45,880 nt of DNA from an uncultured Prevotella sp. (GCA_900557035.1 USRA01000010.1:1-45880), one strand, 5' to 3'. Counted from the first letter of the stretch, positions 1 to 8,589 are shown. Notes: generated by a model not told the origin, from the sequence alone. Translations and numbers: made by a program.

Positions 1-337
1 TGGAATATACCTTGCGCACCTTGTCGTAATCATCGCCCAGACTGATATTGTCTGTGATGACCTTGGAAACTCCATAGAGCATACGGTGGAAATAGGTATG
101 TTCCCGGGTATTCTGTATCTCGAAGATGATGAATTCTCCCTTCTCATTTTCTGCCAGAATATCCACTCTGTTGAATTTATCATTCTCGGTCTGCTGATTG
201 CTCTCACTATCCAGGAATCGGTTGATCTTGAAATTCTCGTTCAGCAGCGAACACATAAAGCCTTCCAGCACGGCATAGTTTGCCTTGTTGCGAAGCAGGC
301 GCTTCATCGCCCAGTCAAATCTGATATAATTTGCCAT
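1..337 (-). CDS. Rpn family PD-(D/E)XK nuclease / putative transposase, 5' part only
   Basis: The first 112 residues of a leftward gene that runs off the left edge. The N-terminus (MANYIRFDWAMKRLLRNKAN) followed by VDILAENEKGEFIIFEIQN is typical of the Rpn / PD-(D/E)XK nuclease family transposases that are abundant in Bacteroidota: the E of GEF and the EIQ segment fit the nuclease core (D...ExQ). Rpn proteins are DNA endonucleases linked to RecA-independent recombination; the function here is inferred. The start at 337 is chosen because the purine-rich GGAGGAAG lies just upstream and a good promoter is at 368-399. Since the C-terminus is outside the window, it cannot be said whether the gene is intact. 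Confidence 0.8.
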   Translation of the reverse strand, partial: MANYIRFDWAMKRLLRNKANYAVLEGFMCSLLNENFKINRFLDSESNQQTENDKFNRVDILAENEKGEFIIFEIQNTREHTYFHRMLYGVSKVITDNISLGDDYDKVRKVYS

Positions 338-367
338 ATTCTTCCTCCATGATTAATAAATCTTGTG

Positions 368-399
368 CAAAGATACGCCGATTTTTTGTAACTTCCAAA
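368..399 (-). promoter_or_regulatory. Bacteroidota-type promoter for the Rpn gene
   Basis: On the minus strand TTTG (399-396), a 20-nt spacer and TATCTTTG (375-368) match the Bacteroidota sigma-ABfr consensus TTTG-N19-21-TAnnTTTG exactly. It lies about 30 nt upstream of the Rpn start codon. Confidence 0.7.
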
Positions 400-532
400 C
401 TTTTAAAGAAGTTTTTATTCCAGCTTCTTACAGAAAACATATATTTAATTCGATTCATTTGCCAATCCTATCATAGCGATGAATATCATCCATCGTGACC
501 GCTCATACCGCTTCTTAAAATACTGGTTGTGG

Positions 533-740
533 TAAATAACTTTACAAGTTGAACGTTGCGGAAAAATCTCTTAAGAGAAGCTGGCGTTTCCCTTAAGGAA
601 AAATATATTTTCCCTTAAGGAAAAAAATAAAAATCCTTAAGGGAAAATTCTCAACCTCTTCTTTCCCCATTTTCCTGGCGTTTTCGTCTGATACTCTCTT
701 CCTTGAATATTGTTTACACGGATATGGAGAGAAAATGGGA
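533..740 (+). repeat. Dispersed ~208-bp repeat with CCTTAAGG palindromes, copy 1
   Basis: Aligns without gaps, except near the end, to 44102-44310 in the same orientation; about 20 differences by eye, roughly 90% identity. The core holds several copies of CCCTTAAGG, a TCTCTTAAGAGA palindrome and a 13-bp inverted repeat (608-620 with 635-647, loop 14 nt). It fills most of the non-coding stretch 338-791 between the Rpn gene and the ABC gene; the remainder (about 400-532 and 741-791) shows nothing I can name. No plausible protein is encoded. It could be a MITE-like element, a structured RNA or a regulatory unit. Confidence 0.8.
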
Positions 741-791
741 GTTGAACAGGCATCTATTGCGATAGCTTTGCAATGTCACAGAGTCGCTTTT

Positions 792-2279
792 CTATTTCGT
801 ATGTCTCTTCAGGAAGATGCTGTGGTCGATGCAGGCTGGGAGCTCTTCCTTATAGTGGGTAACCATGATCATCGTCTTGTTCTTTCGCTTGCAGAATGCC
901 TCGATGATATCCTTTACCAGGCGGCGGTTTCTGTTGTCAAGACCATGAAGAGGCTCGTCGAGGATGAGAAGCTCAGGATCCTTCACGAAGGCACGTGCCA
1001 GAAGTACCAGGCGCTGCTCGCCACTTGACAGCTTCAGAAAACCACGATCTTCCAAACCCTCCAGACCGAAGACTTTCATCCAGAAACGGCACTGGTCCAT
1101 ATCCTCTTCCTTTGGCTTTACATAGAGACCCACAGAATCGGTAAGGCCGCTCGCCACAATGCGGATGGCTGGCATATCACGCTGATAGGAACGGTGAAGC
1201 TCTGGAGATACATAGCCGATATGCTTCTTGATATCCCAGATGCTCTCGCCACTGCCACGAGGATTGCCGAAGAGGGCAATGTCGCAGGCATAGCTCTGCG
1301 GATTGTCGGCACATACCAGACTGAGCAGGGTACTCTTGCCGGCACCATTCTGTCCGCTCAGCGCCCAGCGCTCACCATTGTTAACCGTCCAGTCGAGATC
1401 GTTGAGGATGATGCGCTCGCCATACTGGATGCGGACCTTGTTCATCTTCACCACTTCCTGACTGTGATATTCCCGGTCGCTATATGGCAGGTCGATGATG
1501 GCTTGTTCTAATTCTTCGCATAGTACGTGGGCAGGGATGGGGTTGCGCTGTGCCAGATATTCTTCCTTGGTAAGCTTAGGATATACCTTCATATCCTTCA
1601 CTTCTACCACGTGGGTGATGAACTCTGGGATATCATCGCTCTTGCTCAATACGAGAATAATCTGCAGATGATGCTCTGTGGTAAGTGACTTGAGAAGCTC
1701 CTTGAGCTGGTCGCGGGTGTCGGCATCCAGACCGATGAAAGGATTGTCCATGATCAGCACGCGAGGCTCAGAGAATAGGGTAGAGGCAAGCTTGAACTTG
1801 CGGAGCTCTCCACTGCTCAGCAGGATGGTGTATTTGTCGAGCAGGTGGTGCATGTGGAACAGCTCGTAGATGTGTTCCTGCAGCTGTCTGCGCTCAGGAG
1901 TATCTTCGCCAGCCATCTGATAAGCCTCTTCCAGCTTATCCTTGACGATAGGCGTGTTCTCATCTATTTCCAGCTGGTTCCAGCGCTGCTGCAGGAAGTA
2001 GGTGCGGTCGTTGTCGCCTCCGTAGGTATCACGGAAGGTGATATACTTGATATTGTCGCTCACCAGGGATTTGGTACTAGGAGAAAAGTCGTAATCAGGA
2101 TCGTGCATCAACAGCGGGTGTCTGCCCACAAGGATGTCCACGAACATCGACTTACCTCCACCATTGGGACCTACGATAGCGATATGCTCGCCGTCGCATG
2201 CCTCGAAGTTAACTGGCTCAGCCATACGCCATTCCGGCATACGGGTTACGCCATTCTGAATACTGATAATCTTTTGCAT
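792..2279 (-). CDS. Twin-domain ABC ATPase, ModF/PhrA-like
   Basis: A soluble 495-residue protein with two ABC ATPase domains and no membrane segments. Domain 1 has Walker A GPNGGGKS, signature LSSGELRKF and Walker B VLIMDNP; domain 2 has GQNGAGKS, signature LSSGEQRLV, Walker B LLILDEP and switch His in VTH. This resembles ModF/PhrA, the duplicated ATPase near molybdate transport genes in E. coli, whose role is poorly defined. No molybdate permease is adjacent, so the substrate is unknown. Walker B of domain 1 has Asn-Pro (DNP) in place of Glu-Pro (DEP), which would predict a weak or degenerate first site. It is the last gene of the rsmG-MBL-ruvC cluster, 57 nt after ruvC. Confidence 0.82.
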   Translation of the reverse strand: MQKIISIQNGVTRMPEWRMAEPVNFEACDGEHIAIVGPNGGGKSMFVDILVGRHPLLMHDPDYDFSPSTKSLVSDNIKYITFRDTYGGDNDRTYFLQQRWNQLEIDENTPIVKDKLEEAYQMAGEDTPERRQLQEHIYELFHMHHLLDKYTILLSSGELRKFKLASTLFSEPRVLIMDNPFIGLDADTRDQLKELLKSLTTEHHLQIILVLSKSDDIPEFITHVVEVKDMKVYPKLTKEEYLAQRNPIPAHVLCEELEQAIIDLPYSDREYHSQEVVKMNKVRIQYGERIILNDLDWTVNNGERWALSGQNGAGKSTLLSLVCADNPQSYACDIALFGNPRGSGESIWDIKKHIGYVSPELHRSYQRDMPAIRIVASGLTDSVGLYVKPKEEDMDQCRFWMKVFGLEGLEDRGFLKLSSGEQRLVLLARAFVKDPELLILDEPLHGLDNRNRRLVKDIIEAFCKRKNKTMIMVTHYKEELPACIDHSIFLKRHTK

Positions 2280-2336
2280 CTCTCTTATTTTTTTTGATAT
2301 GATTGCGTGATAACAGGGTGATATTCCCGGGCTGGG

Positions 2337-2978
2337 CTACTTGTGCGTGGTACGGTTGATAGCCGCCAGAAGCTTTGCCTGCGGGCCCGTCATACCTGTA
2401 CCTTTCTCTATGCGGCTGGCGTTCTTGGTAGCAAAATCCTTCCAGCTGCTATAGTGCCTGTCGCCCGTTTCGGGTCTGCCCATCTGCAGGAAATGGCAGT
2501 AGGCAGCGCCCAGGGCATCGGTGGCATCCATGTATTTCGGCATCTCGTCTTCCCGGATGTTGAGCATGCGCTGCAGCATCGCCGCCACCTGCTCCTTGGA
2601 AGCCTGACCTTGTCCGGTAATTGCCATCTTGATTTTCAGCGGAGCGTACTCGTGGATGGGTACGTCGTGGTGGATGGCAGCAGCGATAGCCACTCCCTGC
2701 GCCCTGCCGAGCTTGAGCATCGACTGCACATTCTTGCCGAAGAAGGGAGCCTCTATCGCCATCTCGTCGGGCAGATAGGAATCGATGATGCCAGTCACTC
2801 GCTCGAAAATCCTTCCGAGTCGCAAGTAGGGATCTTTCTCCTTGCGCATGTCAATGACGCCCATCACCACCAGTTCTGCCTTGTTGCCGATGACGCGTAT
2901 CACGCCATAGCCCATCACGTTGGTGCCGGGGTCAATGCCCAGGATAATCTTTTCTGTGTTCGATTTCTTCTGAATCAT
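2337..2978 (-). CDS. ruvC: Crossover junction endodeoxyribonuclease RuvC
   Basis: Holliday-junction resolvase of recombination repair that acts with RuvAB in the cytoplasm. The catalytic acids are visible: D16 in GIDPGTN, E76 in MAIEAPFFG, and D151 and D154 in [13 protein letters not shown], with spacing like E. coli D7/E66/D138/D141. An open frame extends 46 codons further upstream but overlaps the MBL gene and lacks family similarity; the Met at 2978, ten residues before the conserved strand, is the natural start. The product is 213 residues, slightly longer than the usual ~190 because of a C-terminal tail. It is co-oriented between the MBL hydrolase and the ABC gene. Confidence 0.93.
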   Translation of the reverse strand: MIQKKSNTEKIILGIDPGTNVMGYGVIRVIGNKAELVVMGVIDMRKEKDPYLRLGRIFERVTGIIDSYLPDEMAIEAPFFGKNVQSMLKLGRAQGVAIAAAIHHDVPIHEYAPLKIKMAITGQGQASKEQVAAMLQRMLNIREDEMPKYMDATDALGAAYCHFLQMGRPETGDRHYSSWKDFATKNASRIEKGTGMTGPQAKLLAAINRTTHK

Positions 2979-3024
2979 CTGAATGCTGTATCTTCTGAAT
3001 CCTTGGAATTCTGAATGCTGTATC
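2978..3024 (-). repeat. Two direct copies of a 15-bp sequence before ruvC
   Basis: TCTGAATGCTGTATC occurs at 2978-2992 and 3010-3024, period 32, each followed by a shorter CTGAAT echo, in the gap between the MBL gene and ruvC; the first copy touches the ruvC start codon. It looks like a small local duplication in the ruvC leader. Confidence 0.6.
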
Positions 3025-3033
3025 CTCCTGAAT

Positions 3034-3678
3034 CTATCGGTCCATATATGGATTATGAGCCAATTCCTCGCCGATGCTGGTAGCCTCACCGTGGCCTGGC
3101 AGCACCTGTGTTTCATCCGGCAACATGCCGAGATGGCGCAGGCTGTTGATGATGCGGAACATGCTGCCGCCAGGGAAATCGGTTCTGCCGATGGAACTCT
3201 TGAAGAGGGTATCGCCCGAGAAGAGTACGTGCTCTGCCTCGCAATAGAAGCATACGGAGCCGTTGCTGTGGCCCGGAGTCTCGATGATGGTGAATTCGTG
3301 ATTGCCGAACTTGATTACCTCATCTTCCTCAAAGAAATGACCGATAGGAGGGAAGTGGGTGTCGAGCTGCATCTGGTAGAATGTCTCTGCCTGATGAGCC
3401 AGACCCTTCATCAGCTTCTCATCGCCCTGTGCCACTTCCGGCTTCAGTCCGAACTCCTGGTAGATGGTGTCGTTGCCGAAATTATGGTCGAGATGACCAT
3501 GGGTAACGAGGAGATGAACAGGCTTCAGATTGTTCTTTCTGATATACTCGGTGATTGCCTTGCGCTCTTCTGGATAGAAGGCACCGCAATCTATGATGAC
3601 GCACTCGAGGGTGTCATCGCTGACCACGTAGCAGTTTTCCTGCAACATGTTGACTTGGAATCTTTCGATATGTAGCAT
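3034..3678 (-). CDS. MBL-fold metallo-hydrolase, glyoxalase II-like
   Basis: A 214-residue metallo-beta-lactamase-fold hydrolase. The metal-binding motif THGHLDH is at residues 59-65, followed by the GHS histidine (ETPGHSNGS), the bridging Asp in SGDTLF and the last His in LPGHG. The short form without a C-terminal substrate domain matches the YcbL/GloB-like group, so thioester hydrolysis (lactoylglutathione or another thiol ester) is likely but not shown. An in-frame extension to 3795 overlaps rsmG and is translated repeat, so the Met at 3678 is used. The start is preceded by the heptad-repeat leader at 3681-3752. Confidence 0.88.
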   Translation of the reverse strand: MLHIERFQVNMLQENCYVVSDDTLECVIIDCGAFYPEERKAITEYIRKNNLKPVHLLVTHGHLDHNFGNDTIYQEFGLKPEVAQGDEKLMKGLAHQAETFYQMQLDTHFPPIGHFFEEDEVIKFGNHEFTIIETPGHSNGSVCFYCEAEHVLFSGDTLFKSSIGRTDFPGGSMFRIINSLRHLGMLPDETQVLPGHGEATSIGEELAHNPYMDR

Positions 3679-3680
3679 TT

Positions 3681-3752
3681 TACTTTGAACTTTGAGATTT
3701 GAACTTTGAACTTTATGATTAGTGAAGCTGATGAATTTTTCACTCTTCACTT
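3681..3752 (-). repeat. Heptad-repeat leader, copy 1 (before MBL gene)
   Basis: Read on the minus strand: GTGAAGAGTGAA, a short spacer, CTAATCATAAAGTTCAAAG, then more AAGTTCA-type 7-mers, ending 2-3 nt before the ATG at 3678. It abuts the rsmG stop codon. The same element, same orientation, stands before the genes starting at 8590, 16314, 17112 and 18477. Confidence 0.8.
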
Positions 3753-4376
3753 CTATGCCGGAACATAAACCAGCTGCTTGTCCTGGCTGAACCACTCCTC
3801 ATCGAAGAAGGTGTTGAGAGGGGTGATTTCCGAAATCTTATAATACTGCTTGAGCTCCTCCTTCAGATTGCCGCCCTTGAGGCAGAGCAAACCATTAGGC
3901 AGGGCATTCTGACCCGCCTTCTTGAAGTTCTTCTTGATGATCTTCATCAGGTCGGGCAACTGCATTACGGCACGGCTCACCACGAAGTCGTACTTGCCTT
4001 TCTCGTCCTCGCCGCGCAGGTGTTCAGCCACCAGGTTCTTGAGTCCGATAGCGCCAGCCACCTCATTGCACACCTTAATCTTCTTGCCGGTGCCGTCGAT
4101 GAGCTTGAACTTGCACTCTGGGAAGAGGATGGCAAGCGGGATGCCCGGGAAACCACCGCCGCATCCGAAGTCGAGAATCTCTGAACCCGGGCGGAAGTTG
4201 ATCGCCTTGGCAATAGCCAGAGAGTGGAGCACATGGTGCTCGTAGAGGTTGTCGATATCCTTGCGGCTGATGACATTGATCTTGGCATTCCAATCGCGAT
4301 ACAGACCGTCGAGGGCAGCGAACTGCTTCTTTTGCTCGTCGGTGAGGTGAGGGAAATATTTCTCTATGATATTCAT
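3753..4376 (-). CDS. rsmG: 16S rRNA (guanine527-N7)-methyltransferase RsmG
   Basis: SAM-dependent methyltransferase that modifies G527 (E. coli numbering) of 16S rRNA; also called GidB. 207 residues, the usual length. The SAM-binding glycine-rich loop is DFGCGGGFPG at residues 69-78, followed by the family segment KFKLIDGTGKK and the later VVSRAVMQLP. The open frame reaches 4445, but the first 23 codons lie in the untranslated leader close to the promoter, so the Met at 4376 is taken as the start. It is the first gene of the leftward cluster driven by the promoter at 4432-4462. Confidence 0.93.
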   Translation of the reverse strand: MNIIEKYFPHLTDEQKKQFAALDGLYRDWNAKINVISRKDIDNLYEHHVLHSLAIAKAINFRPGSEILDFGCGGGFPGIPLAILFPECKFKLIDGTGKKIKVCNEVAGAIGLKNLVAEHLRGEDEKGKYDFVVSRAVMQLPDLMKIIKKNFKKAGQNALPNGLLCLKGGNLKEELKQYYKISEITPLNTFFDEEWFSQDKQLVYVPA

Positions 4377-4431
4377 TCTATCTTGTTTTTGTTTCTTTCT
4401 ATCTATATTTATTAATGTATATAAACCGATG

Positions 4432-4462
4432 CAAAGGTAGTGCAAATTGCAGATAAAACAAA
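4432..4462 (-). promoter_or_regulatory. Promoter of the rsmG cluster
   Basis: Minus strand TTTG (4462-4459), a 19-nt spacer and TACCTTTG (4439-4432) fit the Bacteroidota promoter consensus exactly. The start codon of rsmG is 56 nt further on, after an AT-rich leader. Confidence 0.75.
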
Positions 4463-4524
4463 ATAAAATTAGCTTTTTTTGTATATTTAGTAGTTATTTC
4501 GGGGCTTGTTAGCAAAAAAATGTG

Positions 4525-4532
4525 TACCTTTG
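4525..4532 (+). promoter_or_regulatory. -7 element for the HAD-panB-MFS genes
   Basis: TACCTTTG matches the TAnnTTTG element and lies 45 nt before the HAD gene start. The best upstream TTG (4506-4508) is only 16 nt away, shorter than usual, so the -33 box is weak. Together with 4432-4462 this makes a divergent promoter pair. Confidence 0.5.
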
Positions 4533-4577
4533 CACCCGAAAAAGATGTTAGATAGTATTTATTTAATATAAAAAGTA

Positions 4578-5258
4578 ATGATAAAAGCAGCATTATTCGA
4601 CTTAGACGGCGTGGTTTTCGATACCGAAAGCCAGTATTCTGTGTTCTGGGGAATGATAGGCAGGGAGTATCATCCGGAGATGCCTGACTTTGCGCTCCGC
4701 ATCAAGGGACAGACCCTGGTTCAGATCTACGACAAGTACTTCTCTGACGATGCCACATTCGCTCATATTGATGGATACACCGATTGCAAGTCGGAACAGG
4801 CTAGGATAACAGCCCGGCTCGAAGAGTTCGAGCAGAATATGTCGTTTCCTTACATTCCCGGATTCGAAACTTTCCTGAAAGACGTGAAGGCGCATGGTGT
4901 GAAGTGCGCTGTGGTGACGAGCAGCAATCTGCAGAAGATGGAGCAGGTGTATAAGCATCATCCTGAGTTCAAGACCAATTTTGACCGCGTGCTCACCAGC
5001 GAAGATTTTGCCAAAAGCAAGCCGGATCCAGACTGTTATCTCAAGGGTGCTGCCTGTTTCGGAGCAAAGCCGGAGGAATGCGTGGGTCTGGAGGACAGCT
5101 TCAATGGACTGAAGGCTGTGAGAGCTTCGGGTGCATTTACCCTCGGACTCGCTACGACCAATTCTGCAGAGAGCATCCAGCCATACAGCGACTATGTGAT
5201 AGCCGATTACAATGGATTCGGATACGATGACCTGGAGAAGATTGTAGAAACTTTTTAG
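4578..5258 (+). CDS. HAD-superfamily phosphatase, beta-phosphoglucomutase-like
   Basis: 226-residue HAD hydrolase of the cap-containing subfamily. Motif I is FDLDGVVFDTE (nucleophile Asp8, acid/base Asp10), motif II is VTSSN, motif III the Lys of KSKPDPDCYL, motif IV GLEDSFNG. The order and spacing match beta-phosphoglucomutase/sugar-phosphate phosphatases; the exact substrate cannot be read from sequence. It is followed after 13 nt by panB, so co-transcription is likely, though no pathway link to pantothenate is evident. Confidence 0.87.
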   Translation: MIKAALFDLDGVVFDTESQYSVFWGMIGREYHPEMPDFALRIKGQTLVQIYDKYFSDDATFAHIDGYTDCKSEQARITARLEEFEQNMSFPYIPGFETFLKDVKAHGVKCAVVTSSNLQKMEQVYKHHPEFKTNFDRVLTSEDFAKSKPDPDCYLKGAACFGAKPEECVGLEDSFNGLKAVRASGAFTLGLATTNSAESIQPYSDYVIADYNGFGYDDLEKIVETF

Positions 5259-5271
5259 TAAACACAATTAT

Positions 5272-6090
5272 ATGGGATATTTATCTACAGACAAAAAGAA
5301 AATCACAACCAAGACCTACGCCGAAATGAAGGCGGCAGGTGAGAAGGTTACGATGCTTACTGCCTACGATTTCACTACCGCAGGCATCATCGATGCAGCT
5401 GGCATCGATACCATCCTGATAGGTGATTCGGCTAGCAATGTGATGGCTGGAAATGCTGATACATTGCCTATCACCGTAGATCAGATGATTTACCACGCAC
5501 GCAGTGTGGCCCGCGCCTGCAATCATGCACTCGTGCTCTGTGATATGCCTTTCGGCAGCTATCAGGTTTGCAAGGAAGATGCCTTGCGCAATGCCTGCCG
5601 AATGATGAAGGAGACGGGCGTGGATGCGCTGAAGCTGGAAGGTGGCGTGGAAATCCTGGATACAGTTCAGGCACTCATCAATGCCGGTATTCCTGTTTGC
5701 GGACATCTCGGACTTACTCCTCAGAGCGTGAACAAGTTTGGCGGTTACGGTATCCGTGCCAAGGAAGATGCAGAGGCTGAGAAGCTGATCAGCGATGCTA
5801 AAGCACTGGATAAGGCTGGCTGTTTTGCCATCGTTCTGGAGAAGGTTCCTGCCAAACTGGCGGCTGAAGTTTCACGTCAGGTAAACGCTGTAACTATCGG
5901 TATTGGAGCAGGTAACGGTTGCGATGGACAGGTTTTGGTTTATGCTGATGCGCTCGGTATGACCCAGGGCTTCAAGCCAAAATTCCTGCGTCATTTTGCC
6001 CAGGTAGGCGAGGAGATGCAGAAGGGAGTAAAGGCTTATATCGACGCCGTGAAGAGCGTGGAGTATCCAAGCGCAGAAGAGAGCTACTAA
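5272..6090 (+). CDS. panB: 3-methyl-2-oxobutanoate hydroxymethyltransferase PanB
   Basis: First committed enzyme of pantothenate (coenzyme A) synthesis: transfers a hydroxymethyl group from 5,10-methylenetetrahydrofolate to alpha-ketoisovalerate to make ketopantoate. 272 residues, a (beta/alpha)8 barrel of normal length. Family landmarks are MLTAYDFTTAGIID, the Mg-binding LIGDSASNVM, CDMPFGSYQ, KLEGG and the catalytic Glu region FAIVLEKVP followed by TIGIGAGNGCDGQVLVYAD. It sits between the HAD gene (13 nt upstream) and the MFS gene (1 nt downstream), hence a tight operon. Confidence 0.96.
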   Translation: MGYLSTDKKKITTKTYAEMKAAGEKVTMLTAYDFTTAGIIDAAGIDTILIGDSASNVMAGNADTLPITVDQMIYHARSVARACNHALVLCDMPFGSYQVCKEDALRNACRMMKETGVDALKLEGGVEILDTVQALINAGIPVCGHLGLTPQSVNKFGGYGIRAKEDAEAEKLISDAKALDKAGCFAIVLEKVPAKLAAEVSRQVNAVTIGIGAGNGCDGQVLVYADALGMTQGFKPKFLRHFAQVGEEMQKGVKAYIDAVKSVEYPSAEESY

Positions 6091-6091
6091 G

Positions 6092-7312
6092 ATGGATACG
6101 CAAAATACACCGGTGCATTTTAATCTGTGGCACCGTGACTTCTGGCGTCTCTGCTTCGCCAATCTCTTCCTGATGACGAGCATCTACATGCTCCTCCTGA
6201 GCATACCTTATTTTATGACTAAGGAGGGTTATTCCCTTGCTCAGGTGGGTGTGGTGTATGCAGCCTATGGCTTGGGCGTCTTTCTGCTGGGTGGTTTCTG
6301 TTCTTATCTGGTGCAGCGCTATCGTCGCAATCGGGTATGCCAGATATCCATCCTGGGCGTGGCAGTCAGTCTCGTCGTTCTTTATTATCTGGAAACCTTC
6401 TGGAATATCAAGGTGGGCTTCGAGATGCTGGTGGCGATGCGTCTGATTCAGGGCGCTTTCCTGGGCTTGGCAGAGATGTCGCTGGCGAGTACGCTGATTA
6501 TCGATACCTGTGAATCTTTCCAGCGTACGGAGGCGAATTATATCACCTCCTGGTTTGCCCGCTTTTCCATTGCGGTAGGTCCATTGCTGTCGCTTCTGGT
6601 CTATGATGTCTTCAGTATGAAAGTCGTTTTTCCAGTAGCCTCGGTATTGGCATTGGTTGCCTTGGTGCTGGTTTCCAGGGTGAAATTCCCGTTCAAGGCT
6701 CCGTCAGAAAACGTGTCACTCATCAGCAGTGACCGCTTCTTCCTGCCTCAGGGATTTCCGCTGTTCATCAATATTGTATGTATCATGGTGATACCGGGCT
6801 TCTATCTGGCGCTGCCACATTCTCTCACCGTCTATGCGATGTTTTTTTGCGGACTGTTTCTGGCATTGGTGGCAGAGAAATACGTTTTTGCTGATGCAGA
6901 GCTGAAGAGTCAGGTAATCGTGGGACTGATATTGATGTCGACTGCGGAATTTGTTTCCTTAAGCGATCAAAGCTTTGCCGTAGAGATGCTTGTTCCAGCC
7001 TTGCTGGCCTTGGGAGTGGGTATCATCGGAAGCCGATTCCTGCTTTTCTACATCAAGCTTGCCAAGCATTGCCAGCGTGGCACCAGTATGAGTTCCTTCT
7101 TCCTGGCGTGGGAACTGGGGTTGAGCTTAGGAATCGGATTGGGTTTCTGGCTGGTGAAGGACGTGTATCAGAAATCTCCTGATATGGATCGGGTGATATT
7201 GAATCCAGTGTATAGTGAACTTCTGTATCCGGCTGTCGGATTGACAGTGGTTTCTCTCCTGATGTATCATTTCCTAGTACATCCATGGTATATGAAGCAT
7301 CGCAATCGCTGA
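6092..7312 (+). CDS. MFS transporter
   Basis: 406-residue integral membrane protein with about 12 hydrophobic segments in two halves, typical of the major facilitator superfamily. The short loop after helix 2 carries a basic segment (SYLVQRYRRNR) at the place of the MFS signature motif A. The substrate is not recognisable; many such Bacteroidota proteins are annotated as arabinose-efflux-like permeases. The start codon follows the panB stop by one nucleotide, so it is translated from the same message. A hairpin terminator at 7335-7370 closes the unit. Confidence 0.85.
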   Translation: MDTQNTPVHFNLWHRDFWRLCFANLFLMTSIYMLLLSIPYFMTKEGYSLAQVGVVYAAYGLGVFLLGGFCSYLVQRYRRNRVCQISILGVAVSLVVLYYLETFWNIKVGFEMLVAMRLIQGAFLGLAEMSLASTLIIDTCESFQRTEANYITSWFARFSIAVGPLLSLLVYDVFSMKVVFPVASVLALVALVLVSRVKFPFKAPSENVSLISSDRFFLPQGFPLFINIVCIMVIPGFYLALPHSLTVYAMFFCGLFLALVAEKYVFADAELKSQVIVGLILMSTAEFVSLSDQSFAVEMLVPALLALGVGIIGSRFLLFYIKLAKHCQRGTSMSSFFLAWELGLSLGIGLGFWLVKDVYQKSPDMDRVILNPVYSELLYPAVGLTVVSLLMYHFLVHPWYMKHRNR

Positions 7313-7334
7313 TGCTTCGTGTGCCAGCTTTATT

Positions 7335-7370
7335 AAAAGTTTCTAAAAATAGCGTTTGTGAAACTTTTTT
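7335..7370 (+). terminator. Rho-independent terminator after the MFS gene
   Basis: AAAAGTTTC (7335-7343) pairs perfectly with GAAACTTTT (7360-7368), followed by further T residues to 7370. It lies 22 nt after the stop codon of the transporter gene. Confidence 0.65.
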
Positions 7371-7415
7371 AATATAATTTAGTTAGCTTTATTCGCTTTT
7401 GTGCTCATAATTGAG

Positions 7416-7423
7416 TACTTTTG
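7416..7423 (+). promoter_or_regulatory. -7 element for the Bat operon
   Basis: TACTTTTG matches TAnnTTTG, 85 nt before moxR. A TTTG occurs upstream at 7398-7401 but only 14 nt away, so the -33 box is uncertain. Confidence 0.45.
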
Positions 7424-7441
7424 CGTTTGATTTGAGGGCGG

Positions 7442-7462
7442 AGGGCATTTTTGGAGTGCCCT
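7442..7462 (+). other. Small hairpin in the Bat operon leader
   Basis: AGGGCA (7442-7447) pairs with TGCCCT (7457-7462); a T-rich run (TTTGTTCTGTTTTT) follows. In the 5' leader of moxR this could act as a weak attenuator or stability hairpin; only the pairing is observed. Confidence 0.35.
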
Positions 7463-7508
7463 TTGTTCTGTTTTTAGAATGAATTAAACGTAAAATTGAT
7501 ATAAGATT

Positions 7509-8504
7509 ATGGCAGAAGCTATTGATATCCGTGAGTTGAATATCCGGATTGAACAACAGAGTCAGTTCGTTACCAATCTGGTAATGGGCATGAACAAGGT
7601 CATCGTAGGTCAGAAGCACCTCGTTGACTGTCTCCTTATCGGTCTTCTCTCTGATGGTCACATTCTCCTGGAAGGTGTACCGGGTCTGGCGAAGACTCTT
7701 GCAATCAAAACATTGTCACAGTTGATTAGTGCAGACTATAGCCGCATACAGTTTACACCCGATTTGTTGCCTGCCGACGTGATCGGCACGCAGATCTATT
7801 CGCAGAAGGATGAAGCCTTCCATGTGAAGCGTGGACCTGTGTTTGCCAACTTCGTGCTGGCGGATGAGATCAACCGTGCCCCAGCCAAGGTGCAGAGTGC
7901 CTTGCTTGAGGCGATGCAGGAACATCAGGTTACCATCGGCGACCAGACTTTCCATTTGCCTAATCCATTCCTGGTGATGGCTACCCAGAACCCGGTAGAG
8001 CAGGAGGGTACCTATCAGTTGCCTGAGGCACAGGTGGACCGTTTTCTCCTCAAGGTTGTCATCGATTATCCTACCATCGAAGAAGAGAAGCTCATCATCC
8101 GTGAGAACATCCAGGGCGGTCTGCCTACCGTGACTCCGGTTACTACAGCCGAGGAAATCCTGAAGGCTCGCAGCATCGTCAACGAGGTGTATATCGATGA
8201 GAAAATAGAGCAGTATATTGCCGACATCGTCTTCGCTACCCGTTATCCAAACCGTTATGGCCTGGGCGAATTGAAGGATATGATTACCTTTGGCGGCAGT
8301 CCTCGTGCCAGCATCTCACTTGCCAAGGCAGCCAGAGCCTACGCCTTCATCAAGCACCGTGGTTACGTGATTCCTGAGGATGTGCGTGCCGTGGCTCACG
8401 ATGTGCTCCGCCACCGCATCGGTCTTTCTTACGAGGCAGAGGCAAGTGAAATCACCAGCGAGGAAATCGTCAGCCGTATCATCAACAAGGTGGAAGTGCC
8501 TTGA
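7509..8504 (+). CDS. MoxR-family AAA+ ATPase
   Basis: 331-residue AAA+ ATPase that heads the Bat operon. Walker A is GVPGLAKT at residues 56-63, Walker B FVLADEINRAP around 114-124, sensor 1 in VMATQNPVEQEGTYQLPEAQ, and sensor 2 / lid region GSPRAS, all in MoxR style. MoxR ATPases act as chaperones for von Willebrand A proteins, and the next genes encode a DUF58 protein and two VWA proteins. The ATPase probably helps assemble that membrane complex, which in Bacteroides contributes to oxygen tolerance. The leader has a -7 box at 7416 and a small hairpin. Confidence 0.93.
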   Translation: MAEAIDIRELNIRIEQQSQFVTNLVMGMNKVIVGQKHLVDCLLIGLLSDGHILLEGVPGLAKTLAIKTLSQLISADYSRIQFTPDLLPADVIGTQIYSQKDEAFHVKRGPVFANFVLADEINRAPAKVQSALLEAMQEHQVTIGDQTFHLPNPFLVMATQNPVEQEGTYQLPEAQVDRFLLKVVIDYPTIEEEKLIIRENIQGGLPTVTPVTTAEEILKARSIVNEVYIDEKIEQYIADIVFATRYPNRYGLGELKDMITFGGSPRASISLAKAARAYAFIKHRGYVIPEDVRAVAHDVLRHRIGLSYEAEASEITSEEIVSRIINKVEVP

Positions 8505-8511
8505 TGAACTA

Positions 8512-8589
8512 AGTGAAAAGTGAAGAATTCACTTGCTTCACTAATCATGAAGTTCAATGTTCAAAATTCAAAGTTCAAAGTAAATAAAG
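8512..8589 (+). repeat. Heptad-repeat leader, copy 2 (before DUF58 gene)
   Basis: GTGAAAAGTGAAGAATTC, then CTAATCATGAAGTTCA and several imperfect AAGTTCA heptads, fill nearly the whole gap between moxR and the DUF58 gene and end at the TTG start codon. AGTGAA (8519-8524) and TTCACT can pair around GAA. Confidence 0.75.
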
